From: Sphingobium sp. EM0848
Lineage (GTDB): Bacteria > Pseudomonadota > Alphaproteobacteria > Sphingomonadales > Sphingomonadaceae
DNA length: 64,000 nucleotides
NCBI RefSeq assembly: GCF_013375555.1
Contig: NZ_JABXWB010000004.1
Coordinates: 1 to 64,000, forward strand
Direction: 5' to 3'
Below the pieces are notes generated by a model. That model searched no databases and was not told the DNA's origin. It saw nothing but the letters and a program-made list of their open reading frames with translations. Every line of letters begins with the position of its first letter. Positions within the stretch are counted from its first letter, which is position 1. Position numbers and translations under genes: made by a program. Below, one piece after another: positions 17,827 through 28,149 of this stretch.

Positions 17827-20800
17827 ATGACCGACCTTTTTCAGACCGCCGAGCGCGGCGACCGTGCCGCTGCGCACATCCTTCTATCCCAACTGGCGTC
17901 AGGCGAGCCGGTCACCCGTCAACATCTCAATCGGGCGATGGTGCAGGCGTTCGGCGGAACCGATGCCGAAGGACGCTGGACGCAGCGCTCAAGCTTCGAG
18001 GTGCTAGAGCACGCACTCGCCCTTCATCTCCGTGGATCATTGGCGCCTCTGGCCAGCCTCGCCGATGTCGCCGCGCGGATTGACCTCGCGCAGCGCCTCC
18101 CCACTCAGACCGTGCGGAGCGAAGACCAGATCGAATGGCAGCAATTCTCGACTCCTGTCGACATTGCGGCCGTCGCGATTCTGCTCGCAGATGTCCGGCA
18201 GGATGACGTCATTCTCGAGCCCAGCGCCGGCAACGGTTTGCTCGTTGCACAGCTTGGGGCTCATCGATCGCTGCATCTCAACGAGCTCGATCCGATCCGC
18301 CGCGATCGCCTGCACGGCGTTTTCCCCGGCGCAACGATCACCGGCCATGATGGGGCGATTCTTGATGCTGCTCTTGGCGACGCACCGCGTCCTTCCCTGA
18401 TCCTCATGAATCCGCCGTTTTCGCGGTCGCTCGGCCGCGGCGTCGATGATCTTGCGGCCGTTCGGCATCTTCAGGCTGCACTTCGCCGATTGCAGACTGG
18501 GGGCCGCCTCGTTGCCATCATGCCCGACTGGTTCGGACCGACCACCCGAATGCGCGACCACTACGAGACCGTCCTTCGCGGATCGACAGTGCAAGCCTCT
18601 GTTCGACTTGAAGGCTGCTATCTCAAACACGGCACGTCTATCGACGTGCGAATCTTCGTCATCGACAAGGTCGCCGGCAGGCTCGCACCAGAAGTCATCC
18701 AGGGTGGATCAATCGCGGAACTGCTCGACGTTCTCACCGTGACACCTCGCCTGTCCCTTGTCGCAGATCAGCCGGCACCCGCGCCGAAGCGGGGCGGAGG
18801 CATCTCGCTCTTCAGAGCGGTCAAAAGCGCCAAGCCCATGCCCCGGGCCTTTCACGCTGCCGTGCGCAACCATGTCTTGCCGGTTGCTTACACCAGGCTC
18901 GAAACCCCGGCGCCGCTGCTCGAACAGACCGGCGTCTATCTGCCCTATCGGCCAAGCCGCCTGGTTTTCGACAAAGCCGGCGAACACCCGACTGCGCTCG
19001 TCGAATCCGTTGCCATGGGATCAATCCCAGCGCCGATCCCCGATTACGTCCCTTCGCTGCCGGAGCGGACTGTCACAGAGCGTTTGCTCTCGGCCTCCCA
19101 GCTCGAAACCGTCGTTTACGCCGGCCATGCCTGGGCTCAGACGATCCCTGGGCGCTTCGCACCGGACAAGGATGGTGTCGGCCTCGTTATCTCGGAGGAG
19201 GGCCGCGGCTACCGAAAGGGTTTCTTCCTCGGGGACGGAACCGGGGCAGGCAAGGGTCGCCAAATCGCGGCCGCCATTCTTGACAACTGGCTTCAGGGGC
19301 GGCGTCGCAATATCTGGGTCACCAAGAACGCGCCCCTCCTCGAAGATGCTCGCCGTGATTGGACGGCCCTCGGCGGGCTCGCCGGTGACATTCAGCCCAT
19401 ATCGAACTGGAAGATCGACGAACCCATCAGGCTTGACCAGGGCGTCCTTCTGGTCACCTATCCGACCCTTCGATCGATGCGCGGGGAACATAGCCGGCTG
19501 AAGCAGATCATCGACTGGGCCGGCGCCGATTTCGACGGCGTCATCGCCTTCGACGAAGCGCACGAGATGGGCGGTGTCGCAGGAGGCGAGGGCGCACTCG
19601 GAGCCAAGGAGGGATCGCAACAGGGCATCAGCGGCGTTCGGCTCCAGAACCATCTGCCCGCCGCGCGGATCCTCTACGCCTCTGCGACGGGGGCGTCCGA
19701 GGTCAACAACCTTGCCTATGCCGTGCGGCTCGGGCTCTGGGGACCGGAGACGGCGTTCGCCAATCGCGAGCAATTCATCTCCAGCATTCGCCAGGGCGGG
19801 ATCGCCGCCATGGAATTGGTCGCACGCGATCTCAAGGCGACTGGGCTCTACATGGCGCGAGCGCTGAGCTTCGCCGGTGTCGAATATGAGATCCTGCGGC
19901 ACGAACTGACGCCCGCGCAGATCGAGATCTACGACACTTACGCCAATGCCTGGTCCATCATCCACCGGAACATGGAAAAAGCCCTGGAACTCACCGGCGT
20001 CGTCGATGGTCTCGAGAACACCACTTTGAATAGCGGGGCGAAGGCATCGGCCCGCTCGCGCTTCGAGTCCACCAAGCAGCGTTTCTTCGGCCAGGTGCTG
20101 CTTTCGATGAAGCTGCCAACGGTCATCGCCGCGGTCGGCGAGCATCTTATGGCGGGCCAGTCGGTGGTGCTTCAACTGGTGACGACGGCCGAGTCCATCC
20201 TCGACCGGCGATTGGGCATGCTCAGCCCGGATGAGCGCGTCGACCTCGAAATCGACCTCAGCCCTCGTGAATATGTCATCGATTATCTCGAGCGCGCTTT
20301 CCCTACTCGCCAAATGCGCGTCTTCACCGACGACACAGGCACGCAGCGCTCCGAGCCGATGACGGACGAGACGGGTAATCCCGTCTACAATCCCGAAGCC
20401 GAAGCTGCCCGCGCGCTGATGATCGAGCATCTTTGCGCATTGCCGCCGATCATGTCGGCGCTCGACGGCATCCTGGAGCATTTCGGGCATGATCGTGTCG
20501 CGGAAGTCACTGGGCGGACAAAACGCCTAATCTCGACGGGCGACGGCCGGCAGAAGCTGGAAACCCGTTCGACCCGTACCAGTCAGGCCGAGGCCGCGGC
20601 CTTCATGCAGGGGCTGAAGCGCGTCCTCATTTTCTCGGACGCCGGCGGGACGGGGCGATCCTATCACGCATCAATGGACGTGCCGAACCAGGAGCAACGC
20701 GTCCATCTGTTGCTCGAGCCGGGCTGGCGCGCGGACCGCGCCATTCAGGGCCTTGGCCGAACCCATCGGACCCATCAGGCGAGCACGCCACTGTTCCGGC

Positions 20801-22050
20801 CCGTCACGACCGACTGCAAAGGCGAACTCCGCTTCACCAGCACGATTGCGAGGCGGCTCGACAGCCTCGGCGCACTCACACGGGGTCAGCGCCAGACCGG
20901 CGGTCAGAATCTCTTCGACCCGGCTGATAATCTGGAGAGCGAATATGCTTGCGCTGCGCTGGTGACGTGGTTCCACTTGCTGGTCGATGGCAAGCTCAAG
21001 AGCATCTCGCATTCGGAATTCGAGGATCGGACCGGTCTCGAGCTCTGCGACAAGGACGGCGTCCTGAAAGAGGAACTGCCGCCCATCCAGCGATGGCTAA
21101 ATCGCATCCTCGCGCTTCCCATCGGCCTGCAGAACAGCATCTTCGATGAGTTTCTGTCCCTGGTCGAGACACGGGTATCGGCGGCGAGGGAGGCTGGCCG
21201 GCTCGATGTCGGTGTCGAGACGATCCTCGTCGATTCCGCCACCTTGATCGACGACACACTGCTCCGGACCGACCCGGTCAGCGGGGCGACGTCGCACTTG
21301 CTGACCATCGAGATCGCGCGGCGGCGGACCCCTGTCACCTTGGAGCGCGTGCTGCGTATCGCCGACAGCGATAGCACCGCCGTATTTCTGCTCAACGCCA
21401 AGTCGGGGATGGTCGCGCTGCAGACCCGCGCCCGAGCGCTCATGGAGGAGAAGGACGGAACGCCGATCCCGCGCTTCGAGCTGACGAGGCCGACCCGGCG
21501 GGAATATATCCGCGAGCATGAGCTCTTCGAGAGCGCCTGGAAAATAGTCGATCGGGACGCCTTCTGCGCGAAATGGCAGGCCGAAGCCGATGAAGCGGCG
21601 AACAAGGTCGACACCGAGACGATCCGCCTCGCGACCGGCTTGCTTCTGCCGATCTGGTCGGCGCTGCCCAGCGATCATCTGGTGGTCAACCGCATCGCTG
21701 ACAAAGCGGGAAATAGCTGGCTCGGCCGCCTCGTTTTCGACGAGCACGTTGTCCAGCTTTTCACCAAGCTCGGCATCGATCGCGCCGAGAACCTGCCGCC
21801 CTCGGACATCATCAAATCGGCCCATTCCGGTCGAAGCGTTGATGTTGCCCGCCCATTCCCCATGACGATCCGCCGCGCGATGGTGAACCGAAATCATCGC
21901 ATCGAGATAGTCGGGGCGCCGTCGGATCAGCTCGCCTGGCTGAAATCCTTGGGCTGCTTCACCGAGATCATTCAGTACCGGACACGGGTGTTCCTTCCGG
22001 TGAGCATCGCCGCCGACATCCTTGGGCGCATTCTCGCCGATCCTGGGTGA
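17827..22050 (+). CDS. N6-adenine methyltransferase-strawberry notch helicase fusion
   Basis: This 1,407-residue protein joins two enzymes. The first 300 or so residues form a class I methyltransferase with motif I VILEPSAGNGLLVAQLG and the catalytic NPPF motif (LILMNPPFSRSLG), typical of N6-adenine methylases. The rest is a strawberry notch-type superfamily 2 helicase with Walker A LGDGTGAGKGRQIAAAI, Walker B FDEAHEMGG and a C-terminal domain with GLGRTHRTHQ. The ATG at 17827 follows GCAGGAGA; an upstream alternative start is unlikely. Such proteins are common on large plasmids and integrative elements, where anti-restriction during transfer is a plausible but untested role. The neighbours are a Toprim protein and a ParB-like protein. 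Confidence 0.9.
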   Translation: MTDLFQTAERGDRAAAHILLSQLASGEPVTRQHLNRAMVQAFGGTDAEGRWTQRSSFEVLEHALALHLRGSLAPLASLADVAARIDLAQRLPTQTVRSEDQIEWQQFSTPVDIAAVAILLADVRQDDVILEPSAGNGLLVAQLGAHRSLHLNELDPIRRDRLHGVFPGATITGHDGAILDAALGDAPRPSLILMNPPFSRSLGRGVDDLAAVRHLQAALRRLQTGGRLVAIMPDWFGPTTRMRDHYETVLRGSTVQASVRLEGCYLKHGTSIDVRIFVIDKVAGRLAPEVIQGGSIAELLDVLTVTPRLSLVADQPAPAPKRGGGISLFRAVKSAKPMPRAFHAAVRNHVLPVAYTRLETPAPLLEQTGVYLPYRPSRLVFDKAGEHPTALVESVAMGSIPAPIPDYVPSLPERTVTERLLSASQLETVVYAGHAWAQTIPGRFAPDKDGVGLVISEEGRGYRKGFFLGDGTGAGKGRQIAAAILDNWLQGRRRNIWVTKNAPLLEDARRDWTALGGLAGDIQPISNWKIDEPIRLDQGVLLVTYPTLRSMRGEHSRLKQIIDWAGADFDGVIAFDEAHEMGGVAGGEGALGAKEGSQQGISGVRLQNHLPAARILYASATGASEVNNLAYAVRLGLWGPETAFANREQFISSIRQGGIAAMELVARDLKATGLYMARALSFAGVEYEILRHELTPAQIEIYDTYANAWSIIHRNMEKALELTGVVDGLENTTLNSGAKASARSRFESTKQRFFGQVLLSMKLPTVIAAVGEHLMAGQSVVLQLVTTAESILDRRLGMLSPDERVDLEIDLSPREYVIDYLERAFPTRQMRVFTDDTGTQRSEPMTDETGNPVYNPEAEAARALMIEHLCALPPIMSALDGILEHFGHDRVAEVTGRTKRLISTGDGRQKLETRSTRTSQAEAAAFMQGLKRVLIFSDAGGTGRSYHASMDVPNQEQRVHLLLEPGWRADRAIQGLGRTHRTHQASTPLFRPVTTDCKGELRFTSTIARRLDSLGALTRGQRQTGGQNLFDPADNLESEYACAALVTWFHLLVDGKLKSISHSEFEDRTGLELCDKDGVLKEELPPIQRWLNRILALPIGLQNSIFDEFLSLVETRVSAAREAGRLDVGVETILVDSATLIDDTLLRTDPVSGATSHLLTIEIARRRTPVTLERVLRIADSDSTAVFLLNAKSGMVALQTRARALMEEKDGTPIPRFELTRPTRREYIREHELFESAWKIVDRDAFCAKWQAEADEAANKVDTETIRLATGLLLPIWSALPSDHLVVNRIADKAGNSWLGRLVFDEHVVQLFTKLGIDRAENLPPSDIIKSAHSGRSVDVARPFPMTIRRAMVNRNHRIEIVGAPSDQLAWLKSLGCFTEIIQYRTRVFLPVSIAADILGRILADPG

Positions 22051-22089
22051 GCGCGGGTCGCCCTTGGTCAAACGACCGAGGCCGCTCTT

Positions 22090-22155
22090 GGGAAAGAGGG
22101 AAGGGGGAACGGGGTGGTGTCCGGGAATTGCCGGACGCCAAGAGGAGTGACCCCG
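22090..22155 (+). promoter_or_regulatory. Purine-rich leader with hairpin before the second parB-like gene
   Basis: GGAAAGAGGGAAGGGGGAAC is followed by a perfect hairpin GTCCGG/CCGGAC and the SD AGAGGAG before the GTG at 22156. Confidence 0.5.
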
Positions 22156-24261
22156 GTGATCCAGACCATCAAACTCGCCAAGCTGCGGCTCTCGCCGATC
22201 AACGTCCGTACCGCACCGGACGAACAGCTTCAGATTGAACCCATGGCCGCCAGTATCGAGGCCAAGGGCGTCCTTCAGAATCTGCTCGTCACGCCCGCCA
22301 AAAAGCCGCGCGGCACCTTCGAGGTCTTCGATGGCGGACGCCGTTGGCGCGCGCTTCGCCTGCTCGCCGAGCGCGGTACGATCTCGGAAGCCGATTTCGA
22401 TGTCCCCGTCATGATCCTTACCGGCGACGATGCCGAATTGTCCGAAACGTCCACGGCGACCAACTTCCATCAGCTCAAGATGACCCCCGCCGAGGAATGC
22501 CGCGCCTTTCAGCACTTCATCGGCTCGACCGGCGATCTCGATGCTGTCGCAAAGCGTTTCGGCGTGACACGTCGCTTCGTCGAGGGGCGCCTGCGCCTCG
22601 CCTCGCTGGCAGCGCCGATCTTCGACGCCTTGAGCAAAAGCGAGATCACGCTCGACATCGCCAAAGCCTATGCGTCGACCGAAAGCCACGACAAGCAGCT
22701 TCTGGTCTGGAACAGCTACCAGAATGGCCACGTAACGGCCGACACCATCCGCCGCGTCATCGCCAATGAGACGCTCAAGGCCAGCGATCCGATCGCGATT
22801 CTGGTCGGCGAGGAGCGGTATCGCGCGGCAGGCGGCAAGGTCGATGGCGACCTCTTCACCGACGGCAACGACCGCTGGAACAATCCCGAGATCGCGCACC
22901 GTCTCGCCGGCGACATCATGGAGGCCGAAGCGAGACGCATCGGTGAGGAGACGGGCCTTGCCTGGATCAGGCCGATCGCCAGCAACTACGCCCACAACGC
23001 CGCCCACGGCCTCTACCGTGCCATCCTGCAGCCGCCCGCGCTCACCGAGGAGCAATCCGCCCGCCTTGGCGAGATCGAGGCGCGCCGCGCCGAGCTCGAG
23101 GCCGAAATGCAGGACGAATCCATCTCGCCCGATGCCTACAAGGCCCTGGACCAGGAGGATGACCGACTGATCGCCGAGGCCGAGGCGATCGAGCATCGCG
23201 CGCCCGTGCTGCCAGATGAGCTGCGGCCGCATGTCGGCGCGTTTCTGCTTCTGACGCCGCAGGGCGAGATGCGTCTCGACACCCAATTTTATAGCGAGCA
23301 GGAGCTCATCGTCGAAGAACCCGACGCGATCGATGATGCGGGCGGCGGAAATCCCGGCGAACCCGACGAGGGCGGGGCGGGCAGGTTTCGCGTCGGCGTG
23401 AAGGATTCGCCCGAGCCAGCTCGCCGACCCGAAGCTGTGGCACCTGGCGGCAAGCCGCTCAGCAATCGGCTCTACGACGAGCTTGCCATACAACGCCGCG
23501 ATATTCTCGCATCCTGTCTGCTCGCTCAGCCGGCGCTCGCGCTCGATTACGCGCTGTTCGTCATGATCGACGCCCGGGTTTTCGCCGGCGGCGGTTCTGC
23601 CGACGAGATCGTTCAATATGGCACCACCATCTGCGCTGATGCCCCGCAGGATCCCGTCACGGCGGATTTGCCCGGCTCACGCGCCCGGTCCTACCTGGCC
23701 GAAGCGCATGATGGCCTTGATGCCGGATGGTGCGACCACGATCACGAAATCGATCGGTTCGAAGGGTTTCGCGCGCTCGATGACGACAGCAAGGCGCAGT
23801 GGCTGGCCTATATCGTTGCCATGTCGATCGAGGCCAAGCCGCGCGGGGCCAGCGGCCAGGTCGCGATCCACAATCGATTGGCCTCGATCCTCGAGATCGA
23901 CGTTGCGAGCTGGTGGCGTCCGACCGCGGAAAACTTCTTCGATCGGGTCAACAAGGGCAGCATTTTGAGCCTGCTTCATGACGTCGGCGGCGGCGCGCTG
24001 ACGGCTCGGCACGCCACCCTGAAGAAGGCGGAGATCTCGGAGAGCTGTGAAAAACTCTTCGCCGGGGCGGCCATTGTCGAGCCCGAGACGAAGGACGCTG
24101 TGCTCGCATGGGTGCCGGACGCGATGCGCTTTGGTGCTGCGGCCCCGTGCCCGACCGATCGTCTCGGTGGCGAGCCGGATCGCTCTGCGTTGTCGGATGA
24201 TCACATGGCGGAAGGCGCTTCGGTCGCGGACGATACGGTGATCGAGCCGGTCGAAGCCTGA
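22156..24261 (+). CDS. ParB/RepB/Spo0J-family nuclease-domain protein
   Basis: This 701-residue protein has a ParB N-terminal domain (LRLSPINVRT, EVFDGGRRWRAL, TATNFHQLKMTPAEECRAF) and a KorB-like HTH region (AVAKRFGVTRRFVEGRLRL). It continues into a long, charged C-terminal part with a coiled-coil-like segment (LGEIEARRAELEAEMQDE). It is far longer than partition ParB proteins and lacks a ParA partner, so it is more likely an accessory DNA-binding or nuclease-like protein of the plasmid core. GTG at 22156 is preferred because AGAGGAG precedes it; 14 upstream codons are open. Confidence 0.85.
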   Translation: MIQTIKLAKLRLSPINVRTAPDEQLQIEPMAASIEAKGVLQNLLVTPAKKPRGTFEVFDGGRRWRALRLLAERGTISEADFDVPVMILTGDDAELSETSTATNFHQLKMTPAEECRAFQHFIGSTGDLDAVAKRFGVTRRFVEGRLRLASLAAPIFDALSKSEITLDIAKAYASTESHDKQLLVWNSYQNGHVTADTIRRVIANETLKASDPIAILVGEERYRAAGGKVDGDLFTDGNDRWNNPEIAHRLAGDIMEAEARRIGEETGLAWIRPIASNYAHNAAHGLYRAILQPPALTEEQSARLGEIEARRAELEAEMQDESISPDAYKALDQEDDRLIAEAEAIEHRAPVLPDELRPHVGAFLLLTPQGEMRLDTQFYSEQELIVEEPDAIDDAGGGNPGEPDEGGAGRFRVGVKDSPEPARRPEAVAPGGKPLSNRLYDELAIQRRDILASCLLAQPALALDYALFVMIDARVFAGGGSADEIVQYGTTICADAPQDPVTADLPGSRARSYLAEAHDGLDAGWCDHDHEIDRFEGFRALDDDSKAQWLAYIVAMSIEAKPRGASGQVAIHNRLASILEIDVASWWRPTAENFFDRVNKGSILSLLHDVGGGALTARHATLKKAEISESCEKLFAGAAIVEPETKDAVLAWVPDAMRFGAAAPCPTDRLGGEPDRSALSDDHMAEGASVADDTVIEPVEA

Positions 24262-24362
24262 CCCAGCAGGACAGGGGGGCGGTCGGCGCCACTTGCGCGA
24301 TCGTCCCCTCCCGCACGCTTGCCTCTCCCGAACCCCATCGTCATCCCGCTGGAGCATCAGCC

Positions 24363-25304
24363 ATGCCTGCGAAAGCCCGTCCGAGCCGCGACGTCGCGGC
24401 CGAAATCACCAACCTCATCATCAGAAAGCTGGAAGAAGGCGTCCCGCCCTGGACTCGGCCCTGGCGGGTTGCCGGCGCCGGTGGCCGTCCGCTCCGACAC
24501 TGCGGCACGCCCTATACCGGGATCAACACGGTCTATCTTTGGGCGATCGCAGACGCGAACGGCTATCGCTCGCGCTACTGGATGACGTATCGCCAGGCCG
24601 AAGCGCTCGGCGGCCATGTTCGCCGGGGGGAGCACGGCTCGCTCTCGGTCTATTATTCGAGCTTCAAAAAGACCGAGTCGGACCGGGTGACCGGTGCCGA
24701 GAGCGAACGCAGCATTCGTTTCCTTCGCCATTATCTCGTGTTCAACGCCGATCAGATCGATGGGCTGCCCGCCTATTTCTATCCGGACGACGCGACCCCT
24801 GCGCCGATCGATCCATCTGCGCGGCAAGCTGCCATCGACGAGTTCTTCGATCATGTGCCGGCAGATGTTCGACATGGCGGCGATCGCGCCTTCTTCCACC
24901 CGACATTTGATTTCATCCAGATGCCGCACCGGCGGTCATTCACAACGATGGATCATTACGCCTCGGTGAGGGCACACGAGACCGTTCATTGGTCAGGCGG
25001 CAGCTCGCGCCTTGCCCGGACCTTCGGCAAGCGGTTCGGCGACAAAGCTTATAGTTTCGAGGAGCTTGTGGCTGAGATCGGAAGCGGCCTGATTTGCGCG
25101 CATTTGGATCTGCCGAACGAACTGCACGACAATCATGCGAGCTACGTCGCCCACTGGCTCGGCATTTTGCGCGCGGACAAGACCGCAATCATTCACGCCG
25201 CCTCGAAAGCTGAGCAGGCCTTCAACTACCTTCTGGCGTTTGGCGACAGCGACGACACGGCGTCATCGGCCGAGGGGGTCAGGCAGATCCTCGAGGCGGC
25301 CTGA
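24363..25304 (+). CDS. ardC: ArdC-family antirestriction protein
   Basis: This 313-residue protein has the ArdC layout. The N-terminal ssDNA-binding domain (residues 1-140) includes LEEGVPPWTRPW and YTGINTVYLWA, and the C-terminal zincin-like metallopeptidase domain has the metal motif ASVRAHETVHWSG followed by the glutamate-rich YSFEELVAEIGSG. ArdC proteins protect incoming single-stranded plasmid DNA from restriction during conjugation. The length is typical. It begins a cluster of small backbone genes, and its place next to other DNA-protection genes supports a role in early transfer. Confidence 0.93.
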   Translation: MPAKARPSRDVAAEITNLIIRKLEEGVPPWTRPWRVAGAGGRPLRHCGTPYTGINTVYLWAIADANGYRSRYWMTYRQAEALGGHVRRGEHGSLSVYYSSFKKTESDRVTGAESERSIRFLRHYLVFNADQIDGLPAYFYPDDATPAPIDPSARQAAIDEFFDHVPADVRHGGDRAFFHPTFDFIQMPHRRSFTTMDHYASVRAHETVHWSGGSSRLARTFGKRFGDKAYSFEELVAEIGSGLICAHLDLPNELHDNHASYVAHWLGILRADKTAIIHAASKAEQAFNYLLAFGDSDDTASSAEGVRQILEAA

Positions 25305-25347
25305 CCGCCGCTAATCCGAATTTTCCCCGACATCACAGGAGATACCG

Positions 25348-25615
25348 ATGGGCTGGCTCACCATGTCCCGTTTCCACATGGGCGGACACAAGACCGCCAA
25401 GGATTATCTGGACGCGCAATTCACCTATAGCCGCGAGGCGGACGGGACGATCAAGGGACTGAAGGTGCTCGCCTCATCCTGCCCCCAGAATCGCACCTAT
25501 TATGCTGCGGCTCAGGTGATGATCGACGGCGTCGGCAAGGAGGTTTTCGCGATCGTCTGCAAGGTGATGTGGAATCCCAAAAGCAAGTCCGGCGAGCATT
25601 TCGGCTACAAGGATA
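25348..25615 (+). pseudogene. Conserved backbone gene, 5' exon (split by group II intron)
   Basis: Encodes the first 89 residues (MGWLTMSRFHMGGHKTAKDY to EHFGYKD) plus one base of a small conserved plasmid protein, possibly of the DUF6927 type. The frame runs on for six codons into the intron and stops. Joining base 25615 to 28171 restores an ATG codon and an open frame of 202 residues, so the gene would be functional after splicing. A good SD (CACAGGAGAT) precedes the start. Function unknown. Confidence 0.8.
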
Positions 25616-26220
25616 GTGCGCCGTTGCGGCGCTGAAATGGAGTATCAGTGATGATGAGGTAAGTTGAGAATGCCTCTGCTCGCCGGACTAACCTCGGGCC
25701 TCACAAGGTCTGAAATCCCGAAAGGGACGGGGAACAATAGCATGTTCGGAAAAGGCCAGATGCGTCTTAGTCGCAAATGGAGGCGATGACGGTCAGGGCA
25801 AGGTGCGTATGGTGAAGGCTACACTGCTTAAATCCCAGTCTGCAGCAATCTATATAGCGATACTGGCGAAAGCGACTGTCACGCCAGGTCCGGATGATGA
25901 CAGCGGTCTCATGTCTTGGCCGCCTGTTTCTCAGCCCATCCGGTGCGCCTCTCGTCGAGGGGTTTAGTGGACGAACGGGACACCTAACCGCGCCGCATCT
26001 CCATTCAGCGTAACTACGGGATGCCCTAAACAGGCGGCTTCTGCCGGCCTGCATGGGTACGGAGCCGCCATATTACTCAAATGCCCGGGGTAATGCCCGG
26101 GACATCGACCTCTTCGGAGGCGGCGGTGCAACTGTATAAGGTCTCGAGCGATCGGGCCGAAAGCGGGGAAGACCGGGGGAAGGGCGGCAGCTGTGATTCT
26201 TCAACCACCGATCATGGGGT

Positions 26221-28149
26221 GTGCTGATGCTGCCAGAAACTGTGAAAGGCCGGTTGGAGGCCATTCCGGCGCTCGTTGCGTCGGGCAAAAGGGTGAATGG
26301 ACTCTATCGTCTGATGGGGTCTCGCCTCCTTTGGGAGGAGGGGCTCCAGAAGATCGGATCCAACAAGGGTGCGATGACGCCGGGTATTGACGGCGAGACC
26401 TTCGCGGACTTCGGACCGGAAGACCTCGACCCGATTATCGCCAGCGTGACGGCAGGGACCTATGATCCCAAACCAGTGCGTCGGGTGTTTATCCCGAAAG
26501 GCAAGGGCAAACGGCGTCCGCTGGGCATTCCCACGCGCGACGACCGCCTCGTTCAGGAAGTGGCGCGGCAACTGCTCGAACGGATCTATGAACCGGTGTT
26601 CTCGAACGCCTCCCATGGATTCCGGCCGGGCCGGTCGTGTCATACGGCGCTTGAACACGTCAAAGCCGTATGGACGGGGGTGAAATGGCTCGTAGATGTG
26701 GATGTCGCGGGGTTCTTCGAGAACATCGACCACGACATCCTCCTGCGGCTGTTGCGGAAAAGGATCGATGACGAGAAATTCATCGGCTTGATCGGCAGCA
26801 TGCTTAAGGCGGGTGTTATGGAAGACCGGGTTCACACCCGGACCTACAGCGGCACTCCGCAGGGCGGTATCGTCTCTCCAATCTTGGCCAACATCTACCT
26901 CCATGAACTCGATATGTTCATGGCGGAACGGATCGCGGCTTTCGAGAGGGGGAAGGTCCGTGCCACGAACCCGGAATATGGGCGACTGGCTGGGCGCATC
27001 CAGAAACAACGGAAGCGCGTCACCATGCTGCGGGCCAAAGACAATGTCGACGAGGTGAAGGTTGCGGCCTCCTTGGCCAAAATCCAAACCTTACTGCCGC
27101 AAAAGCGGTCCATCCCGTCGAGAGACGCGATGGACCCCGGTTATCGCCGACTTCGTTACTGTCGCTACGCGGACGACTTCATGATTGGGGTTATCGGTAG
27201 CAAGGAGGATGCACGAAGCGTGTTCGCCGAAGTCAGGGCATTCCTGACCGAGGCGCTGGCGCTCACGGTGTCCGAGGAGAAAAGCGGTATCCGCAAGGCG
27301 AGCGATGGAGCCGCCTTCCTTGGATATGAGGTCCGCACATATACGACACGCCAACGGGTTGTCCGGAGCCGACAAGGTTCCGTCAGCTTCCTTCGTAGGC
27401 CGCCGTCGGAAGTGATGCAGCTGCATGTCCCTTGGGAGAAGGTCCACGCGTTCGCTTCTGCAAAAGGTTATGGTGATCTGTCGGTGTTGAAGCCGCGTCA
27501 TCGTAGCCTGCTGCTCAGCTGCAGCGACGTTGAGATCGTCCTAGCTTACAACGCCGAATTGCGGGGTTTTGCGAACTACTATGCTCTCGCCAAGGATGTG
27601 AGCTTCAAGCTGAACAGGCTTGAGTTTCTCCAGCGGTGGAGCTTGTTCAAGACCTTGGCCAGCAAGCACAAAACCAATGTGCGAGCGGTCGTGGCCCGCA
27701 TGAGGACGGGGCAGGAATTCACCATCGGCTACGACGTCGATGGCCAGCCCCGATCGGTCAAAGTCTGGAAACTGGCTCATCTGAAACGTGATCCGGCCAC
27801 CTCGTCCAGGATTGATATCCAGCCTTGGACGCAGGTGTTCACCCACTCACGTACGGACTGGGTTGATCGTCAGAATGCCAAGCAATGCGAGGCTTGCGGT
27901 CGATCCGATGTTCCGTGTCACGTGCACCATATCCGGGGGATGGCCGATGTTTCGCACCGCGGTTTTGTCGTGAGAATGAAGGTGGCACGCGCCCGCAGGA
28001 CGGTGGTCCTGTGCGAGCAATGCCACTGGGATACTCACAGAGGCCGCCTGCCCGATCTACGGCAAAGTGATGGTTCGTCACAGTGGAGAGCCGCATGCGG
28101 TGAAAGCTGCACGTGCGGTTCGGCGGGGGGATCAGGGCTGACTCCATGA
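26221..28149 (+). CDS. ltrA: Group II intron-encoded reverse transcriptase/maturase/HNH endonuclease
   Basis: This 642-residue protein enables splicing and retrohoming of its intron. The reverse transcriptase domain has FIPKGKGKRRPLGIPTRDDR, ASHGFRPGRSCHTAL, VDVDVAGFFENIDHD, GTPQGGIVSPILANIYL and the catalytic YADD (YCRYADDFMIGV). A maturase X domain follows (VLAYNAELRGFANYY), and a C-terminal HNH endonuclease has CEACGRSDVPCHVHHI and CEQCHWDTHRGRLPD. The frame is unusual in that it runs through domain V and stops in domain VI at 28147-28149. The true end may be functional only up to the HNH region. Confidence 0.93.
   Translation: MLMLPETVKGRLEAIPALVASGKRVNGLYRLMGSRLLWEEGLQKIGSNKGAMTPGIDGETFADFGPEDLDPIIASVTAGTYDPKPVRRVFIPKGKGKRRPLGIPTRDDRLVQEVARQLLERIYEPVFSNASHGFRPGRSCHTALEHVKAVWTGVKWLVDVDVAGFFENIDHDILLRLLRKRIDDEKFIGLIGSMLKAGVMEDRVHTRTYSGTPQGGIVSPILANIYLHELDMFMAERIAAFERGKVRATNPEYGRLAGRIQKQRKRVTMLRAKDNVDEVKVAASLAKIQTLLPQKRSIPSRDAMDPGYRRLRYCRYADDFMIGVIGSKEDARSVFAEVRAFLTEALALTVSEEKSGIRKASDGAAFLGYEVRTYTTRQRVVRSRQGSVSFLRRPPSEVMQLHVPWEKVHAFASAKGYGDLSVLKPRHRSLLLSCSDVEIVLAYNAELRGFANYYALAKDVSFKLNRLEFLQRWSLFKTLASKHKTNVRAVVARMRTGQEFTIGYDVDGQPRSVKVWKLAHLKRDPATSSRIDIQPWTQVFTHSRTDWVDRQNAKQCEACGRSDVPCHVHHIRGMADVSHRGFVVRMKVARARRTVVLCEQCHWDTHRGRLPDLRQSDGSSQWRAACGESCTCGSAGGSGLTP
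28088..28121 (+). ncRNA. Group II intron domain V
   Basis: The 34-nt catalytic hairpin begins GAGCCGCATGCGGTGAAAGC and ends GCACGTGCGGTTC, matching the conserved length, GAAA tetraloop and bulge pattern of domain V. The branch-point domain VI follows up to 28170. Confidence 0.9.

Noticed and set aside
21097..23616. 839-residue minus-strand frame
   Set aside because: It is the antisense shadow of the helicase and ParB-like genes, which have firm domain matches.
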